Below, one piece after another: positions 9,330 through 22,115 of a DNA stretch of 64,000 bases (positions are counted from its first letter, which is position 1; each line of letters begins with the position of its first letter). The DNA comes from Rapana venosa (Eukaryota; Mollusca; Gastropoda; Neogastropoda; Muricidae): NCBI GenBank assembly GCA_028751875.1, contig CM054155.1, positions 867,365 through 931,364 of the forward strand, in the 5' to 3' direction. The notes under the pieces are model-generated. The model saw nothing but the letters and a program-made list of their open reading frames with translations, was not told the DNA's origin and ran no database searches. Made by a program: the position numbers and the translations under genes.

Positions 9330-12300
9330 GGTAGTCTCTACTCTATGCTGGTAGTCTACGTTGGTAGTCTCTACTCTACGCTGGTAGTCTCTACTCTACG
9401 CTGGTAGTCTCTACTCTATGCTGGTAGTCTCTACTCTATGCATATTTATATAAAACCTAGATTTCCCACCTCCTGTCTATATCTGATCTTCCCCACCTTC
9501 ACTACCCATGTCTATACCTGCTAAAGTATATGCCTCTGTGTGAGTGTTGTGTGTGTTGCTTTTGCAAAGCATTTGACTATTGCAAATTTTATTTCATAGA
9601 TTTGGTTCTCAGCGTTCCATGTTTGTTAATATCAGTTTGTTACTATTGTTATTTGTCTGGGTTTGTATAGGACCTGTGTAAGATTAGGTTCGAAGCATGC
9701 GCTTTGATTTGTCTTTGCAAGATATAGCGCTATATAAGTTCCTTTTTATTATTATTATGCTGGTAGTCTTTACTCTATGCTGGTAATTTCTACTCTATGC
9801 TGGTAGTCTCTACTCTATGCTGGTAGTCTCTATGCTGGTAATCTCTACTCTATGCTGGTAGTCTCTACTCTATGCTGGTAGTCTCTATGCTGGTAATCTC
9901 TACTCTATGCTGGTGGCTCTACTCTTATGTGGTTGTCTCTACTCCTGTGCTGGTAGGTCTCTATTCTATGCTGGTTAGGGTCTCTATGTAGTAGTCTATT
10001 TTGCTGGTAGTTCTCTATGTGGTAGTTCTACTGTTTGCTGTAGTCTCAACTCTTGTGATAGTCTACTTATGCTGGTAGTTTCTACTATGCTGGTAGTCTC
10101 TATGCTTTTAGTCTCAACTTCTATGCTGATCGTCTTTACTCTATGCTGTAGTCACAATACAATGCTGATAGTCTCTATGCGGTAGTTTTCTCTGCTGGTT
10201 AGTCTATGCTGGTAGTCTCAACCTTCTATGCTGGTTAGTCTTACTCTTTTGCTGGTCTCAGTCTTATGCTGGTAGTCCTCTACTCTATGCTGGTAGTCTC
10301 TATGCTGGTAGTCTCTACTCATTGCTGGGTAGTCTTTACCTCTATGCTGGTTCGTCTCTAGTTGGTAGGTCTCTATCTATGCTGGTAGTCTCTAATCTAT
10401 GCTAGTAGTTTCTACTCTATGCTGGTAGTCTCTATGCTGGTAGTCTCTATGCTGGTAGTCTCTACTCTATGCTGGTAGTCTCTATGCTGGTAGTCTCTAC
10501 TCTATGCTGGTACTATCTATGCTGGTAGTTTGTACTCTATGCTGGTAGTCTCTATGCTGGAAGTCTTTATGCTGGTAGTCTATCCATTACTGGTCGGCTC
10601 TATGCTGGTAGTCTTACTCTATGATTGGTGTCTCTGATTCTATGGATGGTAGTCTCTTCTCTAGTGGTCGTCTCTACTCTAGCTGGTTGTCTTCCTCTAT
10701 ACTAGTAATCTCTACGCTGGTAGGTCTCACTCTATACCCGTAGTCTCTACTCGCTGCTGGTAGTTTACTCTATGCTGGTGTCTCTACTCTAAGCTGGTAG
10801 TCTATCTCTGTGCTGGTTAGTCTTTACTCTATGGTTAGTAGTCTTTACTCTATGCTTGGTGAGTTTTCTACTCTATTGCTGGTAGTCTGTATGCTGGTAG
10901 TCTTCTATCTATGCTGGTTAGTCTCTACTCTATGTGGTCAGTCTCTACTCTATGCTTGTAGTTTCTACTCTATTGTGGTAGTTTATGATTTAGTCTTACT
11001 CTATGCTGGTAGGCTCTACTCTTGCTTGGTAGGTCTATGTGGTGTCTCTACACTATGCCTGGTATTTTATTTCTTGTATTGACTCTTTTACTCTTGTGGG
11101 GTGTCTACTATGTGGTAATTCTACTTATGTGGTAGTCTCTACTCTATGCTATGGTAGTTCTACTCTATGCTGGGAGTCTCTACTCTATGCTGGTAGTTCT
11201 ATGTGTGTCTCATACACTATGCTGGTAGTTTCTACTCTATGCTAATAGTCTCTACTCTATGTTGTAGTCTCTATGTGGTAATCTCTCTTATGCTTGGATT
11301 GTCTCTACTCGATTGCTGGTAGTTCTTGCTGGTTATAGTCTCTATGCTGGTGTCTCTACTCCATGCTGGTAGTCTTTAATCAATGCTCTTAGTCTCTACT
11401 CTAGGCTGGTATTCTCTACTCTATGCTGGTATTCTCTACTCTATGCTGGTAGTCTCTACTCTGTGCTGGTAGTCTCTACTCTGTGCTGGTAGTCTCTATT
11501 CTATGCTGGTAGTCTCTATGCTAGTAGCCTCTATGCTGGTAATCTCTACTCGATGCTGGAAGTCTCCATGCTGGTAGTCTCTATGCTGGTAGTCTCTACT
11601 ATATGCTGGTAGTCTTTACTCTATGCTGGTAGTCTCTACTCTATGCTGGTAGTCTCTACTCTATGCTGGTAGTCTCTACTCTATGCTGGTAGTCTCTACT
11701 CTATGCTGGTAGTCTCTAGTCTATGCTGGTAGTCTCTATGCTGGTAGTCTCTACTCTATGCTGGTAGTCTCTATGCTGGTAGTTTCTACTATATGCTGGT
11801 AGTCTCTATGTGGTTGTAATACTCAATGCTGTAGTCTCTACTCTGTGATGTAGTATTTACCTATGCTGGTAGTCAACTCTATGCTCGTAGTCTCTATGCT
11901 GGTTGGTTTCTACTGCTATGCTTGGTAGTCTTACTACGCTATGTGGTAGTGGTTACTCTATGCTGTAGTGTTTACTCTATGCTGGTAGTTCTACTCTATG
12001 TGGTAGAGTTTACTCGATTATCTCGTAGTATTACCTCTATGCTGGTAGTCTCTATGCTGGTAGTCTCTACTCTATGCTGGTAGTGTTTACTCGATTATCG
12101 TAGTCTCCTCTTCTGTGTCGTTAGTTTCCACTTTATGCCGTTATCCTTCACGTTATGTCTGGTAGTCTCCAATGGTTATATGGGGGATGGTAGTCTCAAC
12201 GCTTTAAGCTGTTAATCTCAAACTGTAGGCTGCTAGTCTCAACTTTAAGCTGTTAGGTCTAATTTAAGTGTTTAATCTCAAACTGTATGCTGTTAGTCTT

Positions 12301-13210
12301 AACTGTATGCTGGTAGTCTCAACTGTATGCTTGTAGTCTCACTGTATGATGGTGTCTAACGTTTAGGCTGGTTAGTCTCCAATTTATGATGTTTAGTCTC
12401 GCTTAAGTGTTAGTCTCAACGTATGTGTGTTTGTCTCATTTTTTGGTCCATTAGTCTTACTTTTGCTTTAGTCTCAATTGGTATGCTGGAGAAAGTCTCA
12501 ACTTTAGCTGTAGTCTTACTTTCTGCTTGTTTGTATCAACTTTATGATGTTAGTCTCCATTGTATGCTGGAAGTCTCACTTATGGGTTAAGTCTCTACTT
12601 TATGTGTATGGTCTCTCTTTTCTGCTGTAAGTCTCCATTTGGTATGCTGGTCGGCTCAACTTAATGCTGTTAGTCTCTATTTATGCTGTTGTCTAACTTT
12701 ATGCTGGTGTCTCCTTTATGCTGTTAGTCTCAACTTAATGCTGTTAGTCTCTACTTTAGCTGTTATGTCTCTACCTTTATGCTGTTAGTCTCCATTGTAT
12801 GCGGGTGGTTTTGTCTCCATTAATGCTGTAGTCTTACTTTATGCTGTAGGTCTCTACTTTATGCTGTCGTCTCCATTGTATGTGGTAGTTTTAACTTAAT
12901 GCGGTAGTCTCCACTTTGCGTTGTCGCCGTTTCTTTATGCTGGTTAGTCTCCACTTTGGGCGCTTAGTCTCAACTTTAGATGTGTTAGTCTCTACTTTAT
13001 GTGGTAGTCTCAACTTTATGCTGTTTGTCTCTACTTTATGCTGTTAGTCTCAACTTTATGCTGTTAGTCTCTACTTTATGCTGTTAGTCTCTACTTTATG
13101 CTGTTAGTCTCAACTTTATGCTGTTAGTCTCTACTTTATGCTGTTAGTCTCTACTTTATGCTGTTAGTCTCCACATTTGGCCCGTCAGTCTCCACTTTAT
13201 GCTGTTCGGA
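9330..13210. repeat. 20-mer minisatellite of intron A-B
   Basis: The unit is GCTGGTAGTCTCTACTCTAT, with a shorter 12-base form lacking TACTCTAT. From about 12180 a sister unit CTGTTAGTCTCAACTTTATG takes over. Stretches at 10400-10560, 11400-11790 and 13020-13160 are nearly perfect, while 9880-10380, 10570-11390 and 11800-12990 are full of small indels, which suggests raw-read gap filling. A LINE fragment interrupts it at 9437-9758. Confidence 0.95.
9437..9758 (+). mobile_element. 3' UTR of an L2-like LINE
   Basis: The sequence matches 43905-44204 nearly throughout (ACCTCCTGTCTATATCTGAT, CTAAAGTATATGCCTCTGTG, CATTTGACTATTGCAAATTT). It ends in TATAGCGCTATATAAGTTCC and an (ATT)n tail. It was inserted into a 20-mer repeat unit, which resumes at once on the other side. 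Confidence 0.85.
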
Positions 13211-14140
13211 TGCTTTTATGGTATTGCAGCTTCCTCATTTCTTCGCGAATTCGATGTGATCGTGTATCGCCTCTTGTTTTTTCATATGTTCCTTTTGTGC
13301 TTTGAGTCCTGTGTTAGTCTTTTTCTCTGTTAGTGCAGAATCTGTACTTTTCCCTTCATAGTCTCTGGGTTTGTATGTGGGATTTTTGTTTGTTTTGGTT
13401 TTTCTTTGGGGGGAGGTGGGGGGTTATGTGCTGCAAGTCTTGTCTGTTGTGTCTATAATCACCATAAGGATCTGTCGTATTTCAGTCTTCATGGCCTTTT
13501 TCATGTAACAAATCTCCTCTTTTGTGCTTTGAGTCTTCTCTTCTGCCGGGAGTTTAAAGAGTAGAAAGTTTCCCTTGGCGTGGATTGGGGTCATTTCCAT
13601 GAGGAGCGAAAAGGTGCTCTCTTTAACATGGAAACCATGGTGACCATAGCTGAAGTAGGTGACAGCGTGTTTGATATGGCGCTGGATGCAGACAGTTCAG
13701 GATTGGATATTGTGGTAAAGACCATGTGACCAATAGCTGAAGTGCGGAGATCAGCGCTGTTGATATGCGCTGGATGCAGACCTTTCAGGGTTTCACATTA
13801 TCGTTGTTTAAAACGTTAGGATTGAATTAAAATTCAAGCAACAGGGGCTTTTCCAAAACAAAATGGATACTTCCACGTTGTTTTTTGTTTCTGAACATAT
13901 TGAAAAATGCGAGGAGTTGGGACTGATACTCCTCTGTTTGAGGTCTTCTGTGAACACGCATAAAGTAATACATATACACCTGCACACACACGTGCACGCA
14001 CTCGCGTGCAAACATACACACGCAAGTACGCAAACACACGCACGCGCGGACGCACACATACATACACAATTACAAACAAGCACACAAACAATATAATAGC
14101 CATGACAACAACAGCCTGTGTTAATACACACACTATACGT
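13211..14140. other. Intron sequence with a two-copy tandem and a CA-rich end
   Basis: At 13625-13710 and 13718-13795 a stretch of about 80 bases is repeated (ACCATAGCTGAAGTAGGTGA ... GCTGGATGCAGAC). 13975-14095 is CA/CG-rich alternating sequence close to the acceptor of exon B. No gene was recognised in the rest. Confidence 0.6.
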
Positions 14141-14144
14141 ACAG

Positions 14145-14315
14145 CTAGAGGCACGAATGGAAGAGCTGAAGAAGTCTTACGAGGAGACGAAAGCTGGCGC
14201 AGAGAAAGAGGTCCTGAAGAAGATGGCTGAGCACATGGAGTGATGATGGACCGGGCAGGCGGCTGGAGGAGCGGGGCTGGCTGAGGGAAACGAATTCGCT
14301 GGAACAGATGTGGAG
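14145..14315 (+). CDS. DNAH2: Dynein exon B: stalk helix CC2 running into AAA5
   Basis: After ACAG at 14141-14144 the exon reads LEARMEELKKSYEETKAGAE, KEVLKKMAEHME and then, in a shifted frame, MMDRAG and RIRWN. This matches the second stalk helix of DNAH2-type chains. There a heptad-rich K/E coiled coil ends in an RA-LVSGLAGE-RW signature leading to AAA5. The donor is GTGAGA at 14316. At least two frame breaks lie after the HME codons, in a patch where the following 47-mer array is also uneven. The coiled coil carries the conformational signal between ring and microtubule-binding tip. The upstream 170 bases are CA-rich alternating purine-pyrimidine sequence with no strong pyrimidine tract. 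Confidence 0.82.
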
Positions 14316-14329
14316 GTGAGATGAGTGGT

Positions 14330-15240
14330 TGTCTGTTGTACTGTCAGAGAAACAGATGTCGAAGGTTGGTGGATCTGTCTGTAGTTGTTCTTGTCAGAAA
14401 CTAGGACTGTGTGGTAGGATGATTCTACTGTCGGTGTTCTATCAGAAAAGACAGTGAGGTAGGATGATCTGTCTGTGTTATCTAATCAGAACAGACTGTG
14501 AGGTAGATGATTCTGTCAGTCTGCTTGTTCTATCACGAAACAGACTGTGAGGTAGGTTGATCTGTCTGTCTTGTTGTTATGTCAGAAAACAGACTGTGAG
14601 GTTGGCTGCTCTATCTGTCTGTTTGTTCTATCAGAAACAGACTGTGAGGTAGGATGATCTGTCTGTTGTTCTATCAGAAACAGACTGTGAGGTAGGATGA
14701 TCTGTCTGTCTGTTGTTCTATCAGAAACAGACTGTGAGGTAGGATGATCTGTCTGTCTGTTGTTCTATCAGAAACAGACTGTGAGGTAGGATGATCTGTC
14801 TGTCTGTTGTTCTATCAGAAACAGACTGTGAGGTAGGATGATCTATCTGTCTGTTGTTCTATCAGAAACAGACTGTGAGGTAGGATGATCTGTCAGTTGT
14901 TCTATCAGAAACAGACTGTGAGGTAGGATGATCTGTCTGTTGTTCATATCAGAACCAGACTGTAGTAGATGATCTAATCTAGTCTGTTGTTCTATCAGAA
15001 ACAAGACTTTGAGGGTAGGATGATCTGTCATGTTTTTTCTCAGAAGCAGACTGTGAGGTAGGATGATTATCTGTCTGTTGTGTTCTATCAGAAACAGACT
15101 GTGAGGAAGGCTGATCTGTCCCTGTTTTTTCTTCAGAAACAGATGTGATGGTTGGATGATCTGTCCTCTGTTGTTCTATCGAAACAGAATGTGTGGTTAG
15201 GAGATTCTGTCTGTGTTCTATCAGAAAACAGATTGGAAGT
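14330..15240. repeat. 47-mer minisatellite of intron B-C
   Basis: The unit reads TGTTCTATCAGAAACAGACT then GTGAGGTAGGATGATCTGTC and TGTCTGT. It has clean 47-base spacing at 14640-14940 and ragged spacing before and after. It begins just after the donor of exon B. Confidence 0.93.
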
Positions 15241-15339
15241 CCGGGACCTGTTTGTGCGGAAAGACTGTAGAAGTCAGAGGGTCAGTGGTTCTGTACTGTC
15301 TGTATGGAAAATAATTATGGTCACAGTGTTTCTTGTTTT

Positions 15340-15545
15340 GTATGTTCTTCTTTCCAGATTGAAATGTTCATAAGAATGCATAATGAATCCAATACAACAT
15401 GCTTTTTGTGTAATAAAGCAACAGAAGATGAAGTACATTTTGTCTTAAGTTGTCCCGCCTTTAATGACATTAGGCAAAAATTTATTCTGCAAATAATATA
15501 TCAACCAGCCAAATGCTTGTTAGCTGTTTGCTCCAGGATGTAGCA
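15340..15545 (+). mobile_element. Non-LTR retrotransposon ORF2 C-terminal fragment
   Basis: A short open stretch encodes FIRMHNESNTTCFLCNKATE then DEVHFVLSCPAFNDIRQKFI. This is the C--C-----E--H----CP-----R zinc-knuckle end shared by many LINE ORF2 proteins. It is truncated on both sides and the clade is unclear. 15546-15740 holds nothing recognised. Confidence 0.75.
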
Positions 15546-15744
15546 ATCTTTCACTTAGGCATCAGCTTTACATCTATGTAAAGTCGTTTTAAGAGAGGAG
15601 ATTTGCTCGTCCAGCTGCACGGGGGGGGGGATTGCCTAGTGGTTAGAACAGGAGATGCACAGCGCCTCATTACTATTTAAGATATGGTCAAAAGATAATA
15701 ACACCTTTGGTCGAGTAGCATGTGCTTAATCACTAGTACTTATC

Positions 15745-16897
15745 AAAGTTGGTATAATTATGTAAATTTATTGCCAATCCCCGGTTGCTCAAGTTGCCCA
15801 ATTGCAAAAACTGTGTGATGAATTTGTATGGGACAAGGAAAAAGATAAGATAGAAAAAGGGTATTCGGTACAAAGCATAACAAAGGCGCGGTATAGGTAT
15901 ACCAAATATCAAGAGTTGTAAATACAATCACTGAACTGTGCATGGATTAAAACAAGTTTATACACAGAAACAAAAAATGGAGATTAATATTGCATTCACT
16001 GTGCCGGCTGATATAGATAATTTAGATAGGATAGGCCCCCCAAACTGTTTTCAATATTTAAAACCAATGTATTTTGGAAAGATGTGTTTCACTCATATAA
16101 AAATTTTGCAGACAATTGGAGCAAAGGATCAGCAACAGTTAATTGCAGAACCCATTTTTCACTAATGAAAAATTCTCGTAGGAGACAATGTTATATCATG
16201 AAAAGTGGGCACAAAACAAATTATTTTGGGTTAAACACTTGCTGCAAGTAATGGTGGACTTTTATAACTCATGAGAATTTAATCAAAGAGAAATTATGTA
16301 CTAACATTAACGTTTTGCATTTTATTAGCTGTGTGCGATCGATCCACAATATGCGAGAATGAAAAATATAAATCTGGTGACAACTTTTAGTAAGGAAAGG
16401 ACCAATGCTTAGAGATTTTATCAAAATGTTGGTAACGGACCCCGTATTTATTATGATGAAATGATTGGTAAATAAGAATTTCTCGACATTAAATGCTTTC
16501 ATAATTGGGAAAGACAGCTTGAGTTCCAATTAGCTGGCAAGAGTATTAAAAACTGACAAATGAATTAAAAGAAATTAAATTGTAATTGTTTAAATCAAGT
16601 TTTGTTATTGCATATTAGTCACGAACAAAAATATTATAGAAAATGAAAGTTAAGATAATGACAATGCAATTTTTCGTGGCAAGAAAAGGACACAATAAAC
16701 ATTTTTTATGGGCGTGTCTGAATGTACAGAATTTCTGGAAAGAACTTGAAGTGGGACTATTAAAACACAACTGTTCTCCTTGCGACGGACTGGAGTTAAT
16801 GTGGAAATCGTGCTTTTTGGCCACTGATTGCAATTACAGCAAACTGGACGAAGTGTTTGACTTAATAAATACTGTTAGCAAAGTTCTCTGTTTATAA
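15745..16897 (+). mobile_element. L1-like LINE ORF2 C-terminal part, decayed (enters duplication copy 2)
   Basis: LQKLCDEFVWDKEKDKIEKG at about 15800-15865 and NCAWIKTSLYTE after it match the L1 pattern FLWD-K--KI ... L--SWIKR. Further on a FWKDVFHSYKNF-like piece and, at 16643-16897, the NKHFLWACLNVQNFWKEL end follow. Many stops and frame changes show it is dead. The duplicated block starts inside it at 16371, with no change in the element. Confidence 0.7.
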
Positions 16898-17304
16898 ATT
16901 CGAGATTAGTAAAAACAAAAACCTAATGTTGGTAATTTTCTGAATGAAATAAATATAATATGAAATGGAAAAGTGGAGCATAGATAGAGAAAAACAAATG
17001 CAGCATGTTTACTAATTTTCAGAAATAATGGTTTCCAGTACATCAACTTAGTAGAACTTGAAAACCATTTCAAAAATATAGAAAATATGTATGTATCTCT
17101 AATCTTGACGTGACTACGAAAATGATGATGATTCTTTTTTTTCTTGTGTAGCTAGTAGTCTTGTACCGCCTGTAATAATGGACATGATGTATTTAGTTTG
17201 TACGAAAAATTAAATTTGTTTGTTTTGAACTGTATATGTGTGCCAATCCAAAAAGATTTTTTTTAAAAAATAATAAATAAAAATAAGAGCATGCACTCCA
17301 CCCC

Positions 17305-17435
17305 TATAGGGCTTTGCGCGTGTGGGAGGGGAGGGGAGTGGGGGAATAAGGATGGAGGTTGGGGCGGGTGGGGGGGTGGAGTGGAAGGAGCCGGGTTGGG
17401 GGAGGGTGGAGGTACCTTCCTGGGTCTTGACCCAG
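17305..17435 (+). other. G-rich block, copy 2
   Basis: Identical to the block at 935-1065. Multiple short G runs give G4 potential on the sense strand of the dynein transcript. Confidence 0.55.
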
Positions 17436-18504
17436 TGAAATCAACCATGACGTTCGTACATGACTTTGAGGAGTCAAGGAGGGGCTTCAGTTTATGTGGG
17501 TTGGTTTTTAAATTATGTTTGCTTTGTTTTTTCAATAACAAAAAGAAATAAAAGAGTAGCCCAGGAAAAACAAAAAAACTAAAAAAAAACAACATACATT
17601 TAAAAACACATATTAAAGAAAGTATCCTATCGTTCACTAAAGGAGAAACCTTAGCCTACACAATAGACAATAAACCTAAAGACAGAGGAAACCTCCCTCG
17701 AAACCATTCTACATTTAACCAACTATCCAAGCACTGCATTGGAACAAGACACTCAAACGGACAACAACCACAACGGCACAAGAACCATCAAAGAAACTCA
17801 ATCATATCTACAGAACATCCCTCACCTGTCATTAGAAAGTACAAGGTGCACTCCTGCACCAGGAAAAGACGACAAAACGGACTAGCACAACGAAGAACAT
17901 AGGACTGGTACCAGAAAGCCACAGAACCACTTCAAAGATGACTGCTACCCTATGCTCTCCAAGAAGATGCACAACACCTCAGGACGTAAGGCACACTCCT
18001 GCACCTCGAGGAAGTCGTTTGTACAGGACGTTCACGAGTAACAACGAGAACGATGGACCGGGATCACCAGGAGCCTGAACTACTCCTAGGTATGCTCCCC
18101 CTGCTCTCCAATTCGAGACAACACCACGCCCACGGCGCCCACAGTCCGCTGGAAACGTCGACCAGCGAAACTTCAGCAAAGACTGAAATCTCCCCTCCTT
18201 CCTAACTGAGTCATGACCTCCTCCTATTTAAAGCTGCTGCCTACTCAGGGCTGCTGACCAAACCCTAACTCACGAACCAGGAACTTCACGAAAGCTAACC
18301 TGCATGAACTATTGCAGAGAAAAGGGAAATGTGCATGCCACTAAGCTGGGAGTTCACCATGTATGTAAATAAAAAAAGCGGAACTGTGGAACCAGAAAGA
18401 CACCAGATCCCGAACACAACAGAGCGAAATAGCACTAAGTAATGACCTGGATTCTGCGCAGAATTATGCGAACCATGACATCGTCCTTTTTTCCCTATAA
18501 GGTG

Positions 18505-20520
18505 GTAGTATATTAGTAGTAGATTTTATAGTATTTGATTAGTAGTTTTTAGTAGAATTTTATGGTTTAGTATAGTTAGACTTAGTTAGTTTTATAGTTT
18601 GTCGTTTTAGAAGTTTGGTAGAGTAGATTAGTAGTTTTAGTAGTAGTTTTTTAGTTAGTTTTTTAGGTTTAGAATAGTCAGTTAGTTATATAGTAGTACG
18701 TTTAGACTAGTTATTAGTTTAGTTTTTTTGTAGTTAGTAGAATTTTCGATTAGATATTTAGTTTTTTTTTTAGTAGTAGTTTTTATAGGTTTTAGTAGAT
18801 AGATAGTTAGAACGTTATTTAGTTAGAATTTTAGTAGTTTTTTTAGTTAGTTAGATTAGTATTGTTTAGATATTTTAGGTTTCAGTAGGTAGAATAGTTT
18901 AGAGATACGTTTTTTTCAGAATTATAGTTAGTTTATATTAGGTAGTTATTTTTTTAGAATTTAGTTTAGTTTAGTTTAGAATAGAATTTAGTTGACTAGT
19001 TTAGGTAAGTTAGTTAGTAGATAGATAGTTAGTTAGTTAGTATGTTAGCTTGATTCATTTTAGATAGTTTAGTTAGATTTTAGTTTTATTTAAGTTCCGA
19101 TTAGATAGTAGAATTTTATTTAAGTAGAGTAGTTTAGTGAGTAGATAGTTAGTAGTCGTTTAGTTTTTAGTTAGTAGAGTAGTTTTAGTGATTAGAATAG
19201 TAGTATATTAGTATAGTAGATAGATAATATAGTTTAAGATTTGTAGTAGTTAGAATAGTTAAGAGTTAGTAGTAGTTTAGATAGTAGTTTAGATTTTCCG
19301 CGCGATAGAATAGTAGGATTTTTATATAAGAGAATTTAGTAGTTTTTAGTTTTTTTTTAGTAGTAGTTATTTAGTAGTTAGGGTATATAGATTTAGGAAT
19401 TTAGAATAGTTTATTAGTTAGTTTTTTTAGATAGTTTAGTTGGCATCTTAAGTAGTTTAGTTTAGATTAGTTATTTTTAGTAGTTTAGTAGAAAGATTTT
19501 TGTTAGTTTTTTTATTTAGTTAGAATTGTTTAGAATAGTTAGTTTAGAAGTTTTTTATTTTAGTTAGTTTTTAGTTAGGTTAGTTAGTAGTAGTTAGTTA
19601 GTAGAGATGTAGTTTACGTTTAGTATTAGTTTAGTTTGTAGTTTAGGTGAATAGAGTGAAAGTAGAATTTTTTAGTAGTATAGATATGTAGTAGATTTTT
19701 AGGATTTAGTATTAGGTAGTAGATTAGTTAGTTTTAGATAGTTTAGTTTGTTTTAATTAGAATTTAATTTATGAAGTTTTGTAGTAGTTAGTTAGGTTTT
19801 AGTTAGTTTAGATATAGTAGAAGTTGTTTTAGTAGTATAGTTTTTTTTAGTAGTAGTTAAGAATCGTATTTACGTATTAGTAGTAGTTTTTTAAGTTTTT
19901 AGTTAGTAGTAGAAATTTAGCTTAGTATAGTTTCTGTTTTTGATTTTTGTTATTTTTAGTTTAGTAGTTAGTAGATAGTATGTTTAGTATAGATAGTTTA
20001 TATTTATATTTTTGAAATAGGTTTGAGTAGATTATTTAGTTAGAAATATTATAGTGAGTAGTAGTTAGATAGTAGCTAGATAAGTTAGTTAGAGTAGGAA
20101 TTAGAATTAGTTTTATTTTTAGTAGTTTAGTTTTAGTAGTAGATAGATTAGAAGTTTAGATAGTTATAGAATTAGTTTTATAGAATAGTAGTTTTTTAGT
20201 AGTTGAATTAGATTATTAGAAGTTAGTAGTTAGTTTAGTAGTAGATTAGTTTAGCTATTAGAAATAGTAGTAGTAAGTAGTTAGAATTAGTATTAGTAGT
20301 AGAACTAGTTTTTTAGTTAGATTAGTAGTAGTAGTTGGTAGTAGTTAGTTAGATTTTTAAGTAGAGTTTAGTTAGATAGTATTTAGTAGTAGTTTAGATA
20401 GTATAGTAGATAGTATAGTATTAGTATATAGATAGAATTTGCTTTTTTTTGTTAGTTAGATTTATTTTTAGTTTATTATTTTAGTAGTAGTAGTTAGTAT
20501 TTTTAGAATAGGTTAGTATT
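18505..20520. repeat. TAG-dense, cytosine-depleted tract, copy 2 (2.0 kb)
   Basis: Copy of 2133-4148. It lies on the sense strand of intron B-C, so a pre-mRNA would carry some three hundred UAG triplets here. Confidence 0.9.
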
Positions 20521-20554
20521 TGTTTTGAGGTTGTTCCGTGGTCTGGTTCTTTGG

Positions 20555-21860
20555 TGTCATGTTGTATCACTGTGTGTACATGTTGTATCATGGTGTGTAC
20601 ATGTTGTATCACTGTGTGTACATGTTGTATCACTATACGTACGTGTTGTATCACTGTGTGTACGTGTTGTATCATTGTGCGTACATGTTGTATCACTGTG
20701 TGTACATGTTGTATCATTGTGTGTACGTGTTGTATCATTGTGTGTACGTGTTGTATCATTGTGCGTACATGTTGTATCACTGTGTGTACATGTTGTATCA
20801 TTGTGTGTACGTGTTGTATCATTGTGTGTACATGTTGTATCATCGTGTGTACGTGTTGTATCACGGTGTATACATGTTGTATCACGGTGTGTACATGTTG
20901 TATCATGGTGTGTACATGTTGTATCATTTTGTGTACGTGTTGTATCACGGTGTGTACGTGTTGTATCATTGCGTGTACATGTTGTATCATCGTGTGTACG
21001 TGTTGTATCACTGTGTGTACATGTTGTATCACTGTGTGTGTGTGTGTTGTATCATAGTGTGTATTTTGTTGTATAACTATGTGTGTACGTGTTGTATCAT
21101 CGTGTGTACTTTGTTGTATCACTGGTGTACATGTTGTATCACTGTGTGTATGTGTTGTATCATGGTGTGATGTGTTGTATCACTGTGTGTACATGTTGTA
21201 TCATCGTGTGTACGTGTTGTATCATTGTGTGTACATGTTGTATCACTGTGTGTACGTGTTGTATCATCGTGTGTATGTGTTGTATCATGGTGTGTACGTG
21301 TTGTATCACTATGTGTGTACGTGTTGTATCACTGTGTGTACATGTTGTATCACTGTGTGTATGTGTTGTATCATGGTGTGTATGTGTTGTATCACTATGT
21401 GTGTACGTGTTGTATCATCGTGTGTACATGTTGTATCACTGTGTGTACATGTTGTATCACTGTGTGTATGTGTTGTATCATGGTGTGTATGTGTTGTATC
21501 ACTGTGTGTACATGTTGTATCATCGTGTGTACGTGTTGTATCATTGTGTGTACATGTTGTATCACTGTGTGTACGTGTTGTATCATCGTGTGTATGTGTT
21601 GTATCATGGTGTGTACGTGTTGTATCACTATGTGTGTACGTGTTGTATCATTGTGTGTACGTGTTGTATCATTGTGTGTACGTGTTGTATCATTGTGTGT
21701 ACATGTTGTATCATGGTGTGTACGTGTTGTATCACGGTGTGTACGTGTTGTATCATTGTGTGTACGTGTTGTATCATTGCGTGTACATGTTGTAGCATTG
21801 TGTGTACGTGTTGTATCATGGTGTGTACATGTTGTATCATGGTGTGTACATGTTGTATCA
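20555..21860. repeat. 21-mer minisatellite of intron B-C, block 1
   Basis: The unit is TGTTGTATCACTGTGTGTAC plus R, with C/T and A/G variants (ACATG or ACGTG; TCACTG, TCATTG, TCATCG, TCATGG). Some units gain GT or TATG. Because 21 is divisible by three and the unit lacks stops, all frames stay open as seven-residue repeats. These are not genes. Confidence 0.97.
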
Positions 21861-22057
21861 TTAATAATAATAATAATAATAATATATGGAATTTATATAG
21901 CGCTGAATCTTGTAAAAAAAACAACAACAAATCGAAGGGCTTGCACTCAATCATTTACAGGCATGCAACTCTCCTTAAACATAATGAACAACAGATTTCA
22001 AAACCATGCGCGCGCACGTATGCACGCATGCACGCACAACACGACACGCACACACAA

Positions 22058-22115
<58 letters not shown>

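Larger units (their letters stand above)
16371..20520. repeat. Direct segmental duplication, copy 2 (partner 1-4148)
   Basis: Same content and order as 1-4148, with only about five differing bases noted. Here the TAG tract breaks off at about 20520 and joins GTTTTGAGGTTGTTCCGTGG and the 21-mer array. In copy 1 it continues for another 1.4 kb. The copy lies in the dynein intron between exons B and C. Confidence 0.97.
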
